Below are positions 1 to 8,673 of a DNA stretch of 64,000 nt, piece by piece. The stretch is from JBEVJK01 sp040510195 (GTDB lineage: Bacteria; Pseudomonadota; Alphaproteobacteria; Rhizobiales; Rhizobiaceae), in assembly GCA_040510195.1 (NCBI GenBank), contig JBEVJK010000107.1, positions 1 through 64,000 of the forward strand, given 5' to 3'. Under the pieces are notes generated by a model. The model ran no database searches and had not been told where the DNA came from. It was given only the letters and a program-made list of their open reading frames with translations. Within the stretch, counting starts at the first letter, position 1. The number at the start of each line of letters is the position of its first letter. Made by a program: the position numbers and the translations under genes.

Positions 1-72
1 CCCGATAGCCGATGCTATAGGGCTCGGCAGATGGCAAAGGGCCAATATGCGGATTTCAGGGAGAATTTTCCG

Positions 73-1284
73 ATGAGCAAGATCAAAGTCGCCAACCCGG
101 TTGTGGATCTCGATGGCGATGAAATGACCCGGATCATCTGGCAGGCGATCAAGGACAAACTCATCTTCCCCTATCTCGACATCAACCTCGACTACTACGA
201 TCTCTCGGTCCAGCACCGCGACGAGACCAACGACCAGGTCACGATCGACGCCGCGATGGCGACCAAGAAGCACGGTGTCGGCGTCAAGTGCGCGACCATC
301 ACGCCGGACGAACAGCGGGTCGAGGAATTCAAGCTCAAGAAGATGTGGAAGTCGCCCAATGGCACCATCCGCAACATCCTCGGCGGCGTGATCTTCCGTG
401 AGCCCATCATCTGCAAGAACGTGCCGCGCCTCGTTCCCGGCTGGACCCAGCCGATCATCGTCGGCCGTCACGCCTTTGGTGATCAGTACCGCGCCACCGA
501 CTTCACCTTCCCCGGCAAGGGCACGTTGACCATCAAGTTCACCGGCGAAGACGGCCAGGTCATCGAGCACGAGGTGTTCCAGGCCCCGGGCGCCGGCGTC
601 GCCATGGCCATGTACAACCTCGACGATTCGATCCGCGACTTCGCCTATTCGAGCTTCAACTACGGCCTCGCCCGCGGCGTGCCGGTGTATCTCTCGACCA
701 AGAACACCATCCTCAAGGTCTATGATGGTCGCTTCAAGGATATCTTCCAGGAAATCTACGAAGCCGAATTCAAGGAAAAGTTCGAAGCCAAGAAGATCTG
801 GTACGAGCACCGGCTGATCGACGACATGGTGGCGTCGAGCCTGAAATGGTCGGGCGGCTATGTCTGGGCCTGCAAGAACTACGACGGCGACGTGCAGTCC
901 GATACGGTGGCCCAGGGCTTCGGCTCGCTCGGCCTGATGACGTCGGTGCTGATGACGCCCGACGGCGACACCGTCGAGGCGGAGGCCGCGCACGGCACGG
1001 TGACCCGGCACTTCCGGCAGCACCAGAAGGGCGAGGAGACGTCGACCAACTCGATCGCCTCGATCTTCGCCTGGACGCGCGGGCTGGCGCACCGCGCCAA
1101 GCTCGACGACACCCCCGATCTCAAGCGGTTTTCCGAGACGCTGGAGAAGGTGTGCGTGGGCACGGTCGAATCCGGCTACATGACCAAGGACCTGGCGCTC
1201 CTGATCGGCGCCGACCAACCCTGGCTGTCGACCACCGGCTTCCTCGACAAGATCGACGAGAACCTGCAGAAGGCGATGGCTTGA
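73..1284 (+). CDS. icd: NADP-dependent isocitrate dehydrogenase
   Basis: Converts isocitrate to 2-oxoglutarate and CO2 with reduction of NADP+ in the cytosolic TCA cycle. The 403-residue protein matches the length of the homodimeric subfamily common in alphaproteobacteria and eukaryotes. The N-terminus reads MSKIKVANPVVDLDGDEMTR, and the C-terminal third carries the conserved nucleotide-site block AEAAHGTVTRHFRQHQKGEE. The open frame begins further upstream at 31, but family members start at the second methionine (73), so I use that start. The gene stands alone; its downstream neighbour is convergent on the minus strand. The family call is secure, and only the start codon is open to question. 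Confidence 0.97.
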   Translation: MSKIKVANPVVDLDGDEMTRIIWQAIKDKLIFPYLDINLDYYDLSVQHRDETNDQVTIDAAMATKKHGVGVKCATITPDEQRVEEFKLKKMWKSPNGTIRNILGGVIFREPIICKNVPRLVPGWTQPIIVGRHAFGDQYRATDFTFPGKGTLTIKFTGEDGQVIEHEVFQAPGAGVAMAMYNLDDSIRDFAYSSFNYGLARGVPVYLSTKNTILKVYDGRFKDIFQEIYEAEFKEKFEAKKIWYEHRLIDDMVASSLKWSGGYVWACKNYDGDVQSDTVAQGFGSLGLMTSVLMTPDGDTVEAEAAHGTVTRHFRQHQKGEETSTNSIASIFAWTRGLAHRAKLDDTPDLKRFSETLEKVCVGTVESGYMTKDLALLIGADQPWLSTTGFLDKIDENLQKAMA

Positions 1285-1407
1285 GCCCGACCGTCGACCC
1301 TGGATACGCGTAGGATTGCCAGCCCGGCTCCGGCTCGCTACAACTTTTGATTTCGTACGCTAGCCTGTCAAGCATGAGTTGCAGGCGGCAGCTGCTGAGG
1401 CGCCTCC

Positions 1408-3273
1408 TCAAGCCCGCCAGAACCACACCGTCATGCGGCCCGAGCGGCCGCGGATGCGGGCCTCCTGCGGTCCGTCGAGCGCGCCGGCACGGCGGAGCGC
1501 GACGTCGGGGCCGGCGGCTTCGAGGAACTCGGCGCTCACCGCCAGGTCGGCCTCGTGGGCGGCCGCCACCTCCATCAGACGGGAGGCGACGTTCACCGTG
1601 TCGCCCGACGCGGTGATGTGCAGGTGGCCGGCACCGCCGAGGCGCGAGGCGACGACCGGGCCGAAATGTGCGCCGAGCTTGAAGCCGATGCGCGACCCGG
1701 TCGACGAGGGCAGGCCGTCGCGCCAGGCGCGCGTCTTGCCGACCAGGCCGACGCAGCAGGCGGCCGCATTGGCGGCGTCCTTCGGACCGGGCTCCGGCAG
1801 GCCGAAGAGGATCATCGCTCCGTCGCCCGAGAAGCCGGTGATCACGCCGCCGCTACCGACCACCTCGTCGGAGACCATGCCATGGAAGGTGTCGAGCAGC
1901 TCGCGCACGGCGACCGGCCCGACCGTCTCGCTGACGCCGGTGAAACCCGAGAGGTCGATGAAGACGACCGCCGCCTCGCAGCGCAGCGGGCGGGCGAGGA
2001 AATCGGGATGTACGGCCAGCCAGTCGCCCAGGCCGGGCGCCTGGAACTCGCGCAGCAGCGCGCTCTGGCCGGCGAAATACTGGGCGCGGCGGCGATCCAG
2101 CCAGAGCTGCAGCGCGCCGTAGAGGAGCACCGGCGGCACGGCGGCGGCGAGCGGCACGGCGAGGCTCATCCAGATGCCGTTGGCGAAGGCGACCATGTTG
2201 AGGGCCAGCCAGCCGACGAGCAGGGCGGCGATCGCGGCCAGCCCGGCCAGGCTGCGCCGCCAGGAGAGGAGCCCGACCACGAGCACCGGCAGCGCCACGG
2301 CGAGGACCGCATCGGCAAGCCGCACGGTCCTGTCGCGGCGCAGCCCGTCTCCCGTCAGAAGGTGCGAGACGGCCGTCGAGACCACCTCGACGCCGGGCAT
2401 CACCGGGTCGAAGGGCGTCGGAAAGACGTCACCGCCGCCGGTCACCGTGGCGCCGATGACGGCGACGCGGTCGCGGACGGAGTCGGCCGGCAGCCGCCCG
2501 TCGAGAAGATCGGCGGCGCTGAAGGTGGGGATGGTGCCGCGCGGGCCGTAGAAGGCCAGCGGCAAGAGCTGCCCGATATCGGTGGCGACCGTCCGACCGC
2601 CGAGCGCCAGACCGTCCGCCTCGAAAGCCGGGTCGGTTCCCAGCAACAGCACCGCCGCGGTCAGCGGAAATGAGGCCTCGATCCTGTCCGGCGAGCGAAA
2701 CAGCATGGGCAGGAAGCGCGGCGTGCCGCTGTCGTCGGTCGACACGTTGACGATGCCGACGGCCGCGGCTTCAGCGAAGCCCGCCATCGGCAGCAGGAAA
2801 TGGGCCGCCTCGGGCACGCGGGCCAGCGGATCGGCAGCGTCGCCGGCGACGCTCTGCCGGCCGGCGGAGAAGGACGCCGCACCGGCGATCACGCTCGGCC
2901 CCTTGCGCAACGCGTCGACGAGGGCCGCATCGCCGGCCGGCTCGCCCCTGTCGAGCAGCAGCATGTCGATGGCGACGACGCGCGGGCCCAGCGCCCGCAA
3001 GGCTTCGATCAGGCGCGCCAGCTCGGCGCGCGGAATCGGATAGCTGCCCAGGCGGCGCACGAGCTCGTCGTCGACGGCGACGATGACCACCTTGTCGGGC
3101 GGGGTGCGGGCGCCGCGCAAAAGCATGCGCAGGTCGGTCAACGTCGCCTCGACGCGCTCGAGGACGCGGCTGCCGCCGCCCTCATAGTGTCGAATGCCGA
3201 GCAGGGCTCCCCAAAGGCCGGCGACCAACAGGGCCAGGAGCGTCGGCAGCGCCCGCCGGCCGATGCCTTTCAC
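1408..3273 (-). CDS. CHASE2-domain adenylate/guanylate cyclase
   Basis: Membrane sensor with a class III nucleotide cyclase output, 621 residues. An N-terminal membrane segment (about residues 8-24) is followed by an extracytoplasmic CHASE2 sensor domain (about 30-310). A cluster of hydrophobic helices (about 320-395) leads to a cytoplasmic cyclase domain (about 430-595). Both metal-binding aspartates are present, in FIDLSGF and FSGDGAMILFG, and the NVASRLM motif is intact. The GTG start at 3273 overlaps the TGA of the FecR-domain gene upstream (GTGA), so the two are probably translationally coupled. CHASE2 cyclases are often paired with a FecR-domain partner. The nucleotide made and the ligand sensed cannot be read from sequence. 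Confidence 0.88.
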   Translation of the reverse strand: MKGIGRRALPTLLALLVAGLWGALLGIRHYEGGGSRVLERVEATLTDLRMLLRGARTPPDKVVIVAVDDELVRRLGSYPIPRAELARLIEALRALGPRVVAIDMLLLDRGEPAGDAALVDALRKGPSVIAGAASFSAGRQSVAGDAADPLARVPEAAHFLLPMAGFAEAAAVGIVNVSTDDSGTPRFLPMLFRSPDRIEASFPLTAAVLLLGTDPAFEADGLALGGRTVATDIGQLLPLAFYGPRGTIPTFSAADLLDGRLPADSVRDRVAVIGATVTGGGDVFPTPFDPVMPGVEVVSTAVSHLLTGDGLRRDRTVRLADAVLAVALPVLVVGLLSWRRSLAGLAAIAALLVGWLALNMVAFANGIWMSLAVPLAAAVPPVLLYGALQLWLDRRRAQYFAGQSALLREFQAPGLGDWLAVHPDFLARPLRCEAAVVFIDLSGFTGVSETVGPVAVRELLDTFHGMVSDEVVGSGGVITGFSGDGAMILFGLPEPGPKDAANAAACCVGLVGKTRAWRDGLPSSTGSRIGFKLGAHFGPVVASRLGGAGHLHITASGDTVNVASRLMEVAAAHEADLAVSAEFLEAAGPDVALRRAGALDGPQEARIRGRSGRMTVWFWRA

Positions 3274-3791
3274 TGGCCGAGGCGGGCCAGGAGCGCGGTG
3301 GCCCGCGCCCGTCCCCAGCGGCGGACGGTGAGCGGTTCGCTGCTGGGATCGACGTCGACCCCCTCGCCCGCGCCCAGCGTCACCCCGTGGGTGCGGTCGC
3401 GGCGCGTGACGGCAACGCTGCCCTCCACCACGAAGACCGAGGTGCGGGTGCCGGCCACGTCGACGGCCCAGCGGGTACCGCGGACCGCGGCGATGGCCTG
3501 CGGGGTGAGGACCTCGAAGCCACCGCGCGGGGCGTCGACCAGAATCGCCTTGCTTCGCAGCCGCGCCGCATCGACCGTGCCGTTGCGGTCGCGGTCGAGC
3601 AAGGTCACGCTCGCCCCGGCCTCGGTGGTGATGGTGATGCCAGGCCGGCAGCGCAGGACCTGCCGGCCGGTGCCGCCGACGAGCTGGATGGTGCAGCCGG
3701 CATTCGACTGGGCGAACCCGGAATCGACCGGCGCCAGCGCGGCGAGGAACGCCAGCGCGGCGCAACGCAACGGACGGGAAAGCAGCTTCAT
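3270..3791 (-). CDS. Exported FecR-domain protein
   Basis: A 173-residue protein starting MKLLSRPLRCAALAFLAALA, a clear signal peptide with likely cleavage after GFAQ. The mature part contains a FecR-like beta domain (about residues 50-150) with the hallmark stretch TPQAIAAVRGTRWAVDV and a following VVEGSVAV segment. The start at 3791 is preceded by an AGAGG ribosome site; upstream in-frame codons would bury the signal peptide. The stop overlaps the start of the CHASE2 cyclase. By analogy with other FecR/CHASE2 pairs, it probably acts in the periplasm with the sensor domain of that cyclase; that role is inference. Confidence 0.85.
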   Translation of the reverse strand: MKLLSRPLRCAALAFLAALAPVDSGFAQSNAGCTIQLVGGTGRQVLRCRPGITITTEAGASVTLLDRDRNGTVDAARLRSKAILVDAPRGGFEVLTPQAIAAVRGTRWAVDVAGTRTSVFVVEGSVAVTRRDRTHGVTLGAGEGVDVDPSSEPLTVRRWGRARATALLARLGQ

Positions 3792-4137
3792 CGCGGTGCC
3801 TCTTCGTCGAGAGTGTCCCCAGGCAAGACCAACGGTTGCCTGCTCTAGAGAAGGCCGCCCGGGCCACCGCTGCCGGCCGGGGCCGCCCGCCGGCAACCAT
3901 CGTCTTCGCGGCCGGAGTGTGGGCGATTTCTCGCCGAACGGCAACGCCATAGCGGCCGTTCCGGCAGTGCTCCCTTCATGTTAGCGGATGAAACGTTGTT
4001 GTGACTTGCATCGGCGGAGGAGACGCTTTTAGGTCGCCGGGTTCAGTCCCGCGTCCCGTCCTTCTGTCAGCGTGAGAGCCACCCCATCGAGGAGCCTGGG
4101 GCCAGCCGTTTGACGGCGGAAAATTCGTGACGACAAA
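3792..4137. other. Intergenic region, no gene seen
   Basis: Leader region shared by the minus-strand FecR/cyclase pair and the plus-strand XRE gene. I see no frame with a convincing start and ribosome site. It runs into the degenerate repeat block that begins at 4138. Confidence 0.5.
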
Positions 4138-4230
4138 GCAACGCAGTTCTGGGTAGCGCGTTTACAGGCAGCGATTTCCAGGACGGCGTATTTCGAGGCA
4201 AGACGTTTTTCAAGGCAACGTGTTTTTAGG
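4138..4230. repeat. Degenerate tandem repeats, about 15 bp, six units
   Basis: Six imperfect units of 14-17 bases follow one another at 4138-4152, 4153-4167, 4168-4181, 4182-4197, 4198-4214 and 4215-4230. The clearest neighbours are gcaagacgtttttcaag and gcaacgtgtttttagg; a rough consensus is GCA-N-CG-N-GTTTTCAAG. The last unit ends 38 bases before the start of a small helix-turn-helix gene, so the block could be its operator array. The units diverge, and the repeat may be older or less regular than this reading suggests. Confidence 0.5.
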
Positions 4231-4267
4231 CCGCATTGGAAGTGTCCTCAAACGATGGAGTTGTCTC

Positions 4268-4510
4268 ATGCCTCATGCCGGCACCAACCTCTCGCCAGAC
4301 GAAGCCGTCGCCGCCGCCTTTGCCGCGGGCACCAATGCGCTGAGGGCGCTGCGCGAGTCGATCGGCTACAGCGTCGAGGACCTGGCGATCGCCTGCGGGC
4401 TGGCCCGCAGCGAGATCGACGAGATCGAGAGCGGTCAATCCGGCGATGCGGAGAAGCTCAGCCGGATCGCCCGAGCATTGCAACTGCCGGAAACGATTTT
4501 CCGCAACTAG
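4268..4510 (+). CDS. Small XRE-family helix-turn-helix protein
   Basis: An 80-residue protein that is almost entirely one lambda-repressor-like HTH domain (about residues 25-78). It contains LRESIGYSVEDLAIACGLAR and a following EIDEIESGQ turn, then a third-helix segment and LQLPETIF. ATG at 4268 sits seven bases after a GGAG; the frame is open further upstream but lacks such a site. Probably a DNA-binding regulator, with the upstream tandem repeats as candidate targets. No partner gene or toxin is visible beside it. Confidence 0.75.
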   Translation: MPHAGTNLSPDEAVAAAFAAGTNALRALRESIGYSVEDLAIACGLARSEIDEIESGQSGDAEKLSRIARALQLPETIFRN

Positions 4511-4785
4511 TTCGGCCAGCGGGCGCGCGAACCTTCCGCCGCCAGCCGTGTCCACAACCAGCTCACCCTTGAATTGGCTGCGCGGGGAGACCGTCGACTG
4601 TCGCCTCGCTTCGTCATCGGGGACGGCCGGTCCTGGTCCCGCCGGCGCCGGCGGATGGCGGGTGCGTGAGGCCGTCCGCGGTGCGAACGGCCTCGACGCG
4701 GCGGGGCGGCGTCGGTCTGCGCCGGTCTCCCGCAGCATCGCCGCCTGCCCCGCGCCTTGCCCGGCAGACGGCGCCCCCCGATCGG

Positions 4786-6357
4786 CTAGTCGCCGAGCGG
4801 GTTCACGTCGCCGACGAAACGCAGCAAATCAGCCATCGTGAAGGTATTTGGCGTGGCCGAGGGCAAGGTCGGCTTCCAGTTCTTGACCCGCCACAGGAAG
4901 GACGTCTGGTCGCCGTGCACGAGGCCGACGAAGACTTCCGCGACGATCGTCGCGCCGACGGGGCCGAGCCGTTCGCCGCCGCCCCTGACCTCAGCCTCCT
5001 TCAAGATGTAGTACCAAAGGGGCGTCGCCGTATGCAGGCCCTTGGCGCGCGCCACCTGGCCGTCCGGGCCAGAGGCGATCTCGTCGGGCGTCAGCGGGTT
5101 CTTGATGCGCATCTTGGTGGCCACCGCCTGTCCCGAGGGCAGGCCGAGATTGACGCCGCGCTTCAGGTTGCGGAACGCCAGGTTGCCGCCGCCTCCCGGC
5201 AGGTCGTGCAGCGCCGCGACCAGGAACGGGTCGAGCTTGCGCGACGGCGTCAGGTTGACCGCCGCCCCGCCCATGGCGCCCAATTCGTGGAAGCGGCGCC
5301 AGTCGATGATCCACTTGCTCGGCAGCCGCGGGAAGGCCGTGTTCGGCGGCTCGGTCGGAGGGGTCGGGGCAAGATCGCCGACGATGCCGCCGGAGAGGCC
5401 GGTGAAGGCGAAGAAGTCGGAAAAATCGGCGCCGGTGTTGAGGCGGTTCTGAGAATAGCGCTGGCGCACCATGCTGTGGCCGAGCCGGTAGGCGGCGGCC
5501 GAAAACTCGACCGGCATGAAGGGTACCCGGCGGAAGCGGTAGAATTTGCGCCCGTCATGAAGGATCTTCTTGACGATGCCGGGCTCGGTCAGCCGCTCCA
5601 CCCAGTCGTGGAGGACCATCCACTGATAGTGCCAGGTCACCAGGCGACGTGCCTCGGCGAAGATGTCGGGCGGCGGCGCCGGTGCAGCCGCCAGCGTGTC
5701 GCAGACCTTGTTGTGGAACTTGAGGATTGCGAGATGCGTCTGCGCCACCAGGAGGTTCTCGTCGTTTCGGTGGTCGCCGATCAGCGCGAAACCCTCCGGG
5801 CTCCTCGGCAGGTCGTTGCGGAACTCGCCCTCGCCCGAATTAAAGTTCTTGCCGATCAAGAACTTGGGGCCGTGCCTGCGGCCGGCCACGGGATTGCGGG
5901 CATAAAGATGCGGGCTGCCATCCGGGCCGAGGCCGTAGATGGAGTCGAGGTCGAGCGCCGGGGTGCGGAAATTCTCGATGCCGAGCGGGTCCTTCTCCTT
6001 GTCGGAGAGGGCCGTCAGGTCGAGCGTGATGTCGTGGTCGACGAACTGCCCCAGATAGGTGAATCCGGCGGGAATCCTCGTGTTGTTGCCGGCCGGATCG
6101 CCGGGGTTGGCTTCGCGCATCGCCTCGGCCAGCGCCTGCAGCTTGGCGTCCGGAACCTCGAGCGCGTCCAGCGTCGGGAACATGCGCCCGAACATCCCGG
6201 GATCGCGGTTGCCGGACAGCATGTCCAGCCCCTCGCGGCTGGGATGCCGGCCGGCGACGCCATGGCCCGGAGTGGTCTTCACGGCGGAGGGCGCGGCGGC
6301 CTCGGCTGCCTTGCCGGCTGGGGAGGGCTTGGAAATCGTCTTGGTTTTCAACGACAT
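4786..6357 (-). CDS. Animal-type haem peroxidase family protein
   Basis: A 523-residue protein of the animal haem peroxidase superfamily, which oxidises substrates with H2O2. The distal haem histidine lies in LGQFVDHDITLD (His108). The catalytic-arginine region is RNDENLLVAQTHLAILKFHN, and the proximal histidine is in YRLGHSMVR. There is no signal peptide; the first 35 residues are low-complexity Ala/Lys/Pro. The start is well supported by AGGAGAAGG seven bases upstream. The gene is monocistronic, and its upstream region (about 6430-6560) is notably AT-rich for this genome. Substrate unknown. Bacterial members are scattered in distribution, which suggests lateral spread. Confidence 0.87.
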   Translation of the reverse strand: MSLKTKTISKPSPAGKAAEAAAPSAVKTTPGHGVAGRHPSREGLDMLSGNRDPGMFGRMFPTLDALEVPDAKLQALAEAMREANPGDPAGNNTRIPAGFTYLGQFVDHDITLDLTALSDKEKDPLGIENFRTPALDLDSIYGLGPDGSPHLYARNPVAGRRHGPKFLIGKNFNSGEGEFRNDLPRSPEGFALIGDHRNDENLLVAQTHLAILKFHNKVCDTLAAAPAPPPDIFAEARRLVTWHYQWMVLHDWVERLTEPGIVKKILHDGRKFYRFRRVPFMPVEFSAAAYRLGHSMVRQRYSQNRLNTGADFSDFFAFTGLSGGIVGDLAPTPPTEPPNTAFPRLPSKWIIDWRRFHELGAMGGAAVNLTPSRKLDPFLVAALHDLPGGGGNLAFRNLKRGVNLGLPSGQAVATKMRIKNPLTPDEIASGPDGQVARAKGLHTATPLWYYILKEAEVRGGGERLGPVGATIVAEVFVGLVHGDQTSFLWRVKNWKPTLPSATPNTFTMADLLRFVGDVNPLGD

Positions 6358-6626
6358 GGCAGACCTTCTCCTGGCGTATCGCGAGCGCGATGCGAAAAGC
6401 CCCCTCGTCCCCTCACGAGAAATGCAAAAGTAAAGTCTCGTTGCCTGATTTACTTAAGCGTCGCAGTGCAGACAATTTAACTCAAATTAAGCGGCGCTAG
6501 CACTCCTCGAAGTAAGTTCATGGTACGATAATTTTTACATTTCCACAATGTATAGCTGACCTTGTGACATTCTTGCCCTCCGTTCAGTCGACAGAAACGG
6601 GAGAGAAATCGTCTACCGGTCGACGG

Positions 6627-6827
6627 TCAGAGGGTCGCGGAGCGAAGGACATCGTCTGCGTTTGCCACCTCATTGAACGCATCGAGGTCCAGGTAGAAGA
6701 TCCTTGTGAGTTCAATCGGCATCTCTTCGCCGCTCACACCTCTCTTCCGAAGGATTCTGATGGCATTCAGAATGTCGGCCGCGTCGGTTAGCCGGCGCTT
6801 CTCATTGTCCTCGATGACGCTGAACAT
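6627..6827 (-). CDS. Small hypothetical protein
   Basis: A 66-residue acidic protein beginning MFSVIEDNEKRRLTDAADIL; I do not recognise the family. It has no membrane segment or signal peptide and looks helical, with residues such as LRKRGVSGEEMPIELTRIF in the centre. The start at 6827 has a purine-rich AGGGGG site; a methionine 11 codons upstream lacks one. It lies between the peroxidase and the GMC dehydrogenase, all on the minus strand but well separated. A perfect AT palindrome lies about 157 bases upstream. Confidence 0.5.
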   Translation of the reverse strand: MFSVIEDNEKRRLTDAADILNAIRILRKRGVSGEEMPIELTRIFYLDLDAFNEVANADDVLRSATL

Positions 6828-6983
6828 GCTGGCACCCCCTTTGATAGGCTCGGCGACCACCGGTGATCGTGGAGCTTTGCCCTATGAAGGTAGGTTGTGA
6901 GCCTTGCGCGAGGCGGGCGTCGCCGCTTCGCCGGGCGGCGACGCGACACCGGCCGGCGGCTTCCAGCACGACAAGCGCCGATT

Positions 6984-6999
6984 ATATGTATATACATAT
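6984..6999. promoter_or_regulatory. Perfect 16-bp AT palindrome, possible operator
   Basis: ATATGTATATACATAT is its own reverse complement and stands out in GC-rich surroundings. It lies between the stop of the GMC gene and the start of the 66-residue protein, so it could be an operator for the latter or the AT-rich tail after the adjacent hairpin. The cognate regulator is unknown. Confidence 0.4.
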
Positions 7000-7005
7000 T
7001 CAGGA

Positions 7006-7033
7006 CCGGCCGGAGGGGAGTGTCTCCGGCCGG
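7006..7033 (-). terminator. Hairpin after GMC dehydrogenase gene
   Basis: CCGGCCGGAG at 7006-7015 pairs perfectly with CTCCGGCCGG at 7024-7033 across an eight-base loop. It begins 13 bases after the GMC stop codon in the direction of transcription. It is followed by AT-rich sequence rather than a clean U run, so termination efficiency is uncertain. Confidence 0.5.
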
Positions 7034-7046
7034 CGCCGCCCGACGG

Positions 7047-8618
7047 TCAGATCGTGCCCTGCTGCATCATCTTGGCAATCTGGTCGGCCTGCCGGATGGC
7101 CAGCGTGACGATGGTGAGCGTCGGGTTCTCGGCTCCGCCGGTGGTGAACTGGCTGCCGTCGGAGACGAACAGGTTGGGGATGTCGTGGGCCTGGCCGAAG
7201 GCGTTGACGACGCCGTCGCCGGGCTTCTCGCTCATCCGGTTGGTGCCGAGGTTGTGCGTCGACGGATAGGGCGGGGTCGGGAAGGTGCGCGTCGCGCCGA
7301 CCGCTTCGTAGAGGGCCTTGCCCTGGCCGTAGGCGTGGTCGCGCATGGCGACGTCGTTGGGGTGGTCGGTGAACCACACGTCGGGGATCGGCATGCCGTG
7401 GTCATCCTTCAGCGTGGGATGCAGCTTCACGGCATTGCCCTCCTGCGGCATGTCCTCGCCGACGATCCACATGCCGGCCATGGAATCGTAGCCGTCGAGC
7501 GCCCCGGTAAAGGAGCGGCCCCAGGCCCCGGGGTCGAGGAAGGCGGCCAGGAAGGGCAGGCCGAGCGCCAGCGTCTCCATCTCGTAGCCGCCGACGAAGC
7601 CGCGGGACGGATCGTGCCTGGCCTCGTCGCGGATGATGCCCGCCATGGTGGTTCCGCGGTAGAAATGCACCTTCTTGTCGAACACGCCGTAGACCGAGCC
7701 GGTGGTGTGGCGCATGTAGTTCTTGCCGACCTGGCCGGACGAGTTGGCAAGCCCATCGGGGAATTTCGAGGAGGCCGAGTTGAGAAGCAGGCGCGGGCTC
7801 TCGATGGAGTTGCAGGCGACGCAGACGAGGCGGGCCTTCTGGCTCTGCAGCTTGCCGTCCTTGTCGGCATAGACCACTGCCGTAACCTTGCCGGAGGCGT
7901 CGTGCTCGATCTTGACGGCATGCGACTGCGGCCGCACCTCGAGCTTGCCGGTCGCCTCGCCCTTCGGGATCTCGGTGTAGAGGGTCGACCATTTGGCGCC
8001 CCACTTGCAGCCCTGGAAGCAGAAGCCGGTCTGCTGGCAGCCCATGCGGTCGTCGCGCTCGGCAGAGTTGATGGCCATGTTGCCGGTGTGGCATTCCTTG
8101 TAACCCAGCTTGTCAGCACCGGCTTTCAAGATCTTGAAATTGTTGTTGCCCGGCAGGCCCTCGATGCCGTGGGTGCGGGTCACGCCCATCTTGTCTTCGG
8201 CCTTGTCGTAGTACGGCTCGAGCTCGGCCAAGGTGAGCGGCCAGTCGAGCAGGCTGGCGCCGTCGACCTTGCCGTAGGTGGAGAGCGCCTTGAACTCGTG
8301 GTCCTGCAAGCGCAGCGAGGCGCCGGCCCAGTGGGTGGTGGTGCCGCCGACGGCGCGGACGATCCAGGCGGGAAGGCCGGGAAAGTCCTTGGCGACCCGC
8401 CAGCCGCCGGAGGCGGTGCGCTGGTCTGGCCAGGAGAGCTGGGCGAAGCTGTCCCACTCGTCGTTGACGAACTCGTCATATTCGATGCGCGGCCCGGCCT
8501 CGAGGATGACGACGTCGATCCCCTTGTGGGCGAGCTCGTTGCCGAGGGTGCCGCCGCCGGCCCCCGATCCGATGATGACGACGACCTTGTCGTCGTCGAG
8601 GTCGTATTTCGCAGCCAT
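7047..8618 (-). CDS. GMC-family FAD-dependent dehydrogenase, large subunit
   Basis: A 523-residue flavoprotein resembling the large subunit of membrane-linked gluconate 2-dehydrogenase / fructose or sorbitol dehydrogenase complexes. The FAD Rossmann motif GSGAGGG is at residues 17-23. VRAVGGTTTHWAGASLR is the conserved flavin-contact segment, and the C-terminal active-site part has THNLGTNRM and ENPTLTI. The ribosome site GGGAGG precedes ATG 8618. The upstream gene, 55 bases away, encodes the Tat-signalled small subunit, which would carry this subunit to the periplasm. No cytochrome c subunit follows, so the electron acceptor is unclear. The sugar or polyol substrate cannot be assigned. Confidence 0.88.
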   Translation of the reverse strand: MAAKYDLDDDKVVVIIGSGAGGGTLGNELAHKGIDVVILEAGPRIEYDEFVNDEWDSFAQLSWPDQRTASGGWRVAKDFPGLPAWIVRAVGGTTTHWAGASLRLQDHEFKALSTYGKVDGASLLDWPLTLAELEPYYDKAEDKMGVTRTHGIEGLPGNNNFKILKAGADKLGYKECHTGNMAINSAERDDRMGCQQTGFCFQGCKWGAKWSTLYTEIPKGEATGKLEVRPQSHAVKIEHDASGKVTAVVYADKDGKLQSQKARLVCVACNSIESPRLLLNSASSKFPDGLANSSGQVGKNYMRHTTGSVYGVFDKKVHFYRGTTMAGIIRDEARHDPSRGFVGGYEMETLALGLPFLAAFLDPGAWGRSFTGALDGYDSMAGMWIVGEDMPQEGNAVKLHPTLKDDHGMPIPDVWFTDHPNDVAMRDHAYGQGKALYEAVGATRTFPTPPYPSTHNLGTNRMSEKPGDGVVNAFGQAHDIPNLFVSDGSQFTTGGAENPTLTIVTLAIRQADQIAKMMQQGTI

Positions 8619-8673
8619 GGTTTCCTCCCGAGGCGTGCCTTCAAAAAGCGTCGACGTCGTGCCGGCGGCTCCG

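Noticed and set aside
6465..6490. TTAA...TTAA as a CtrA site near the peroxidase gene
   Set aside because: The half-sites are six bases apart, whereas CtrA requires seven.
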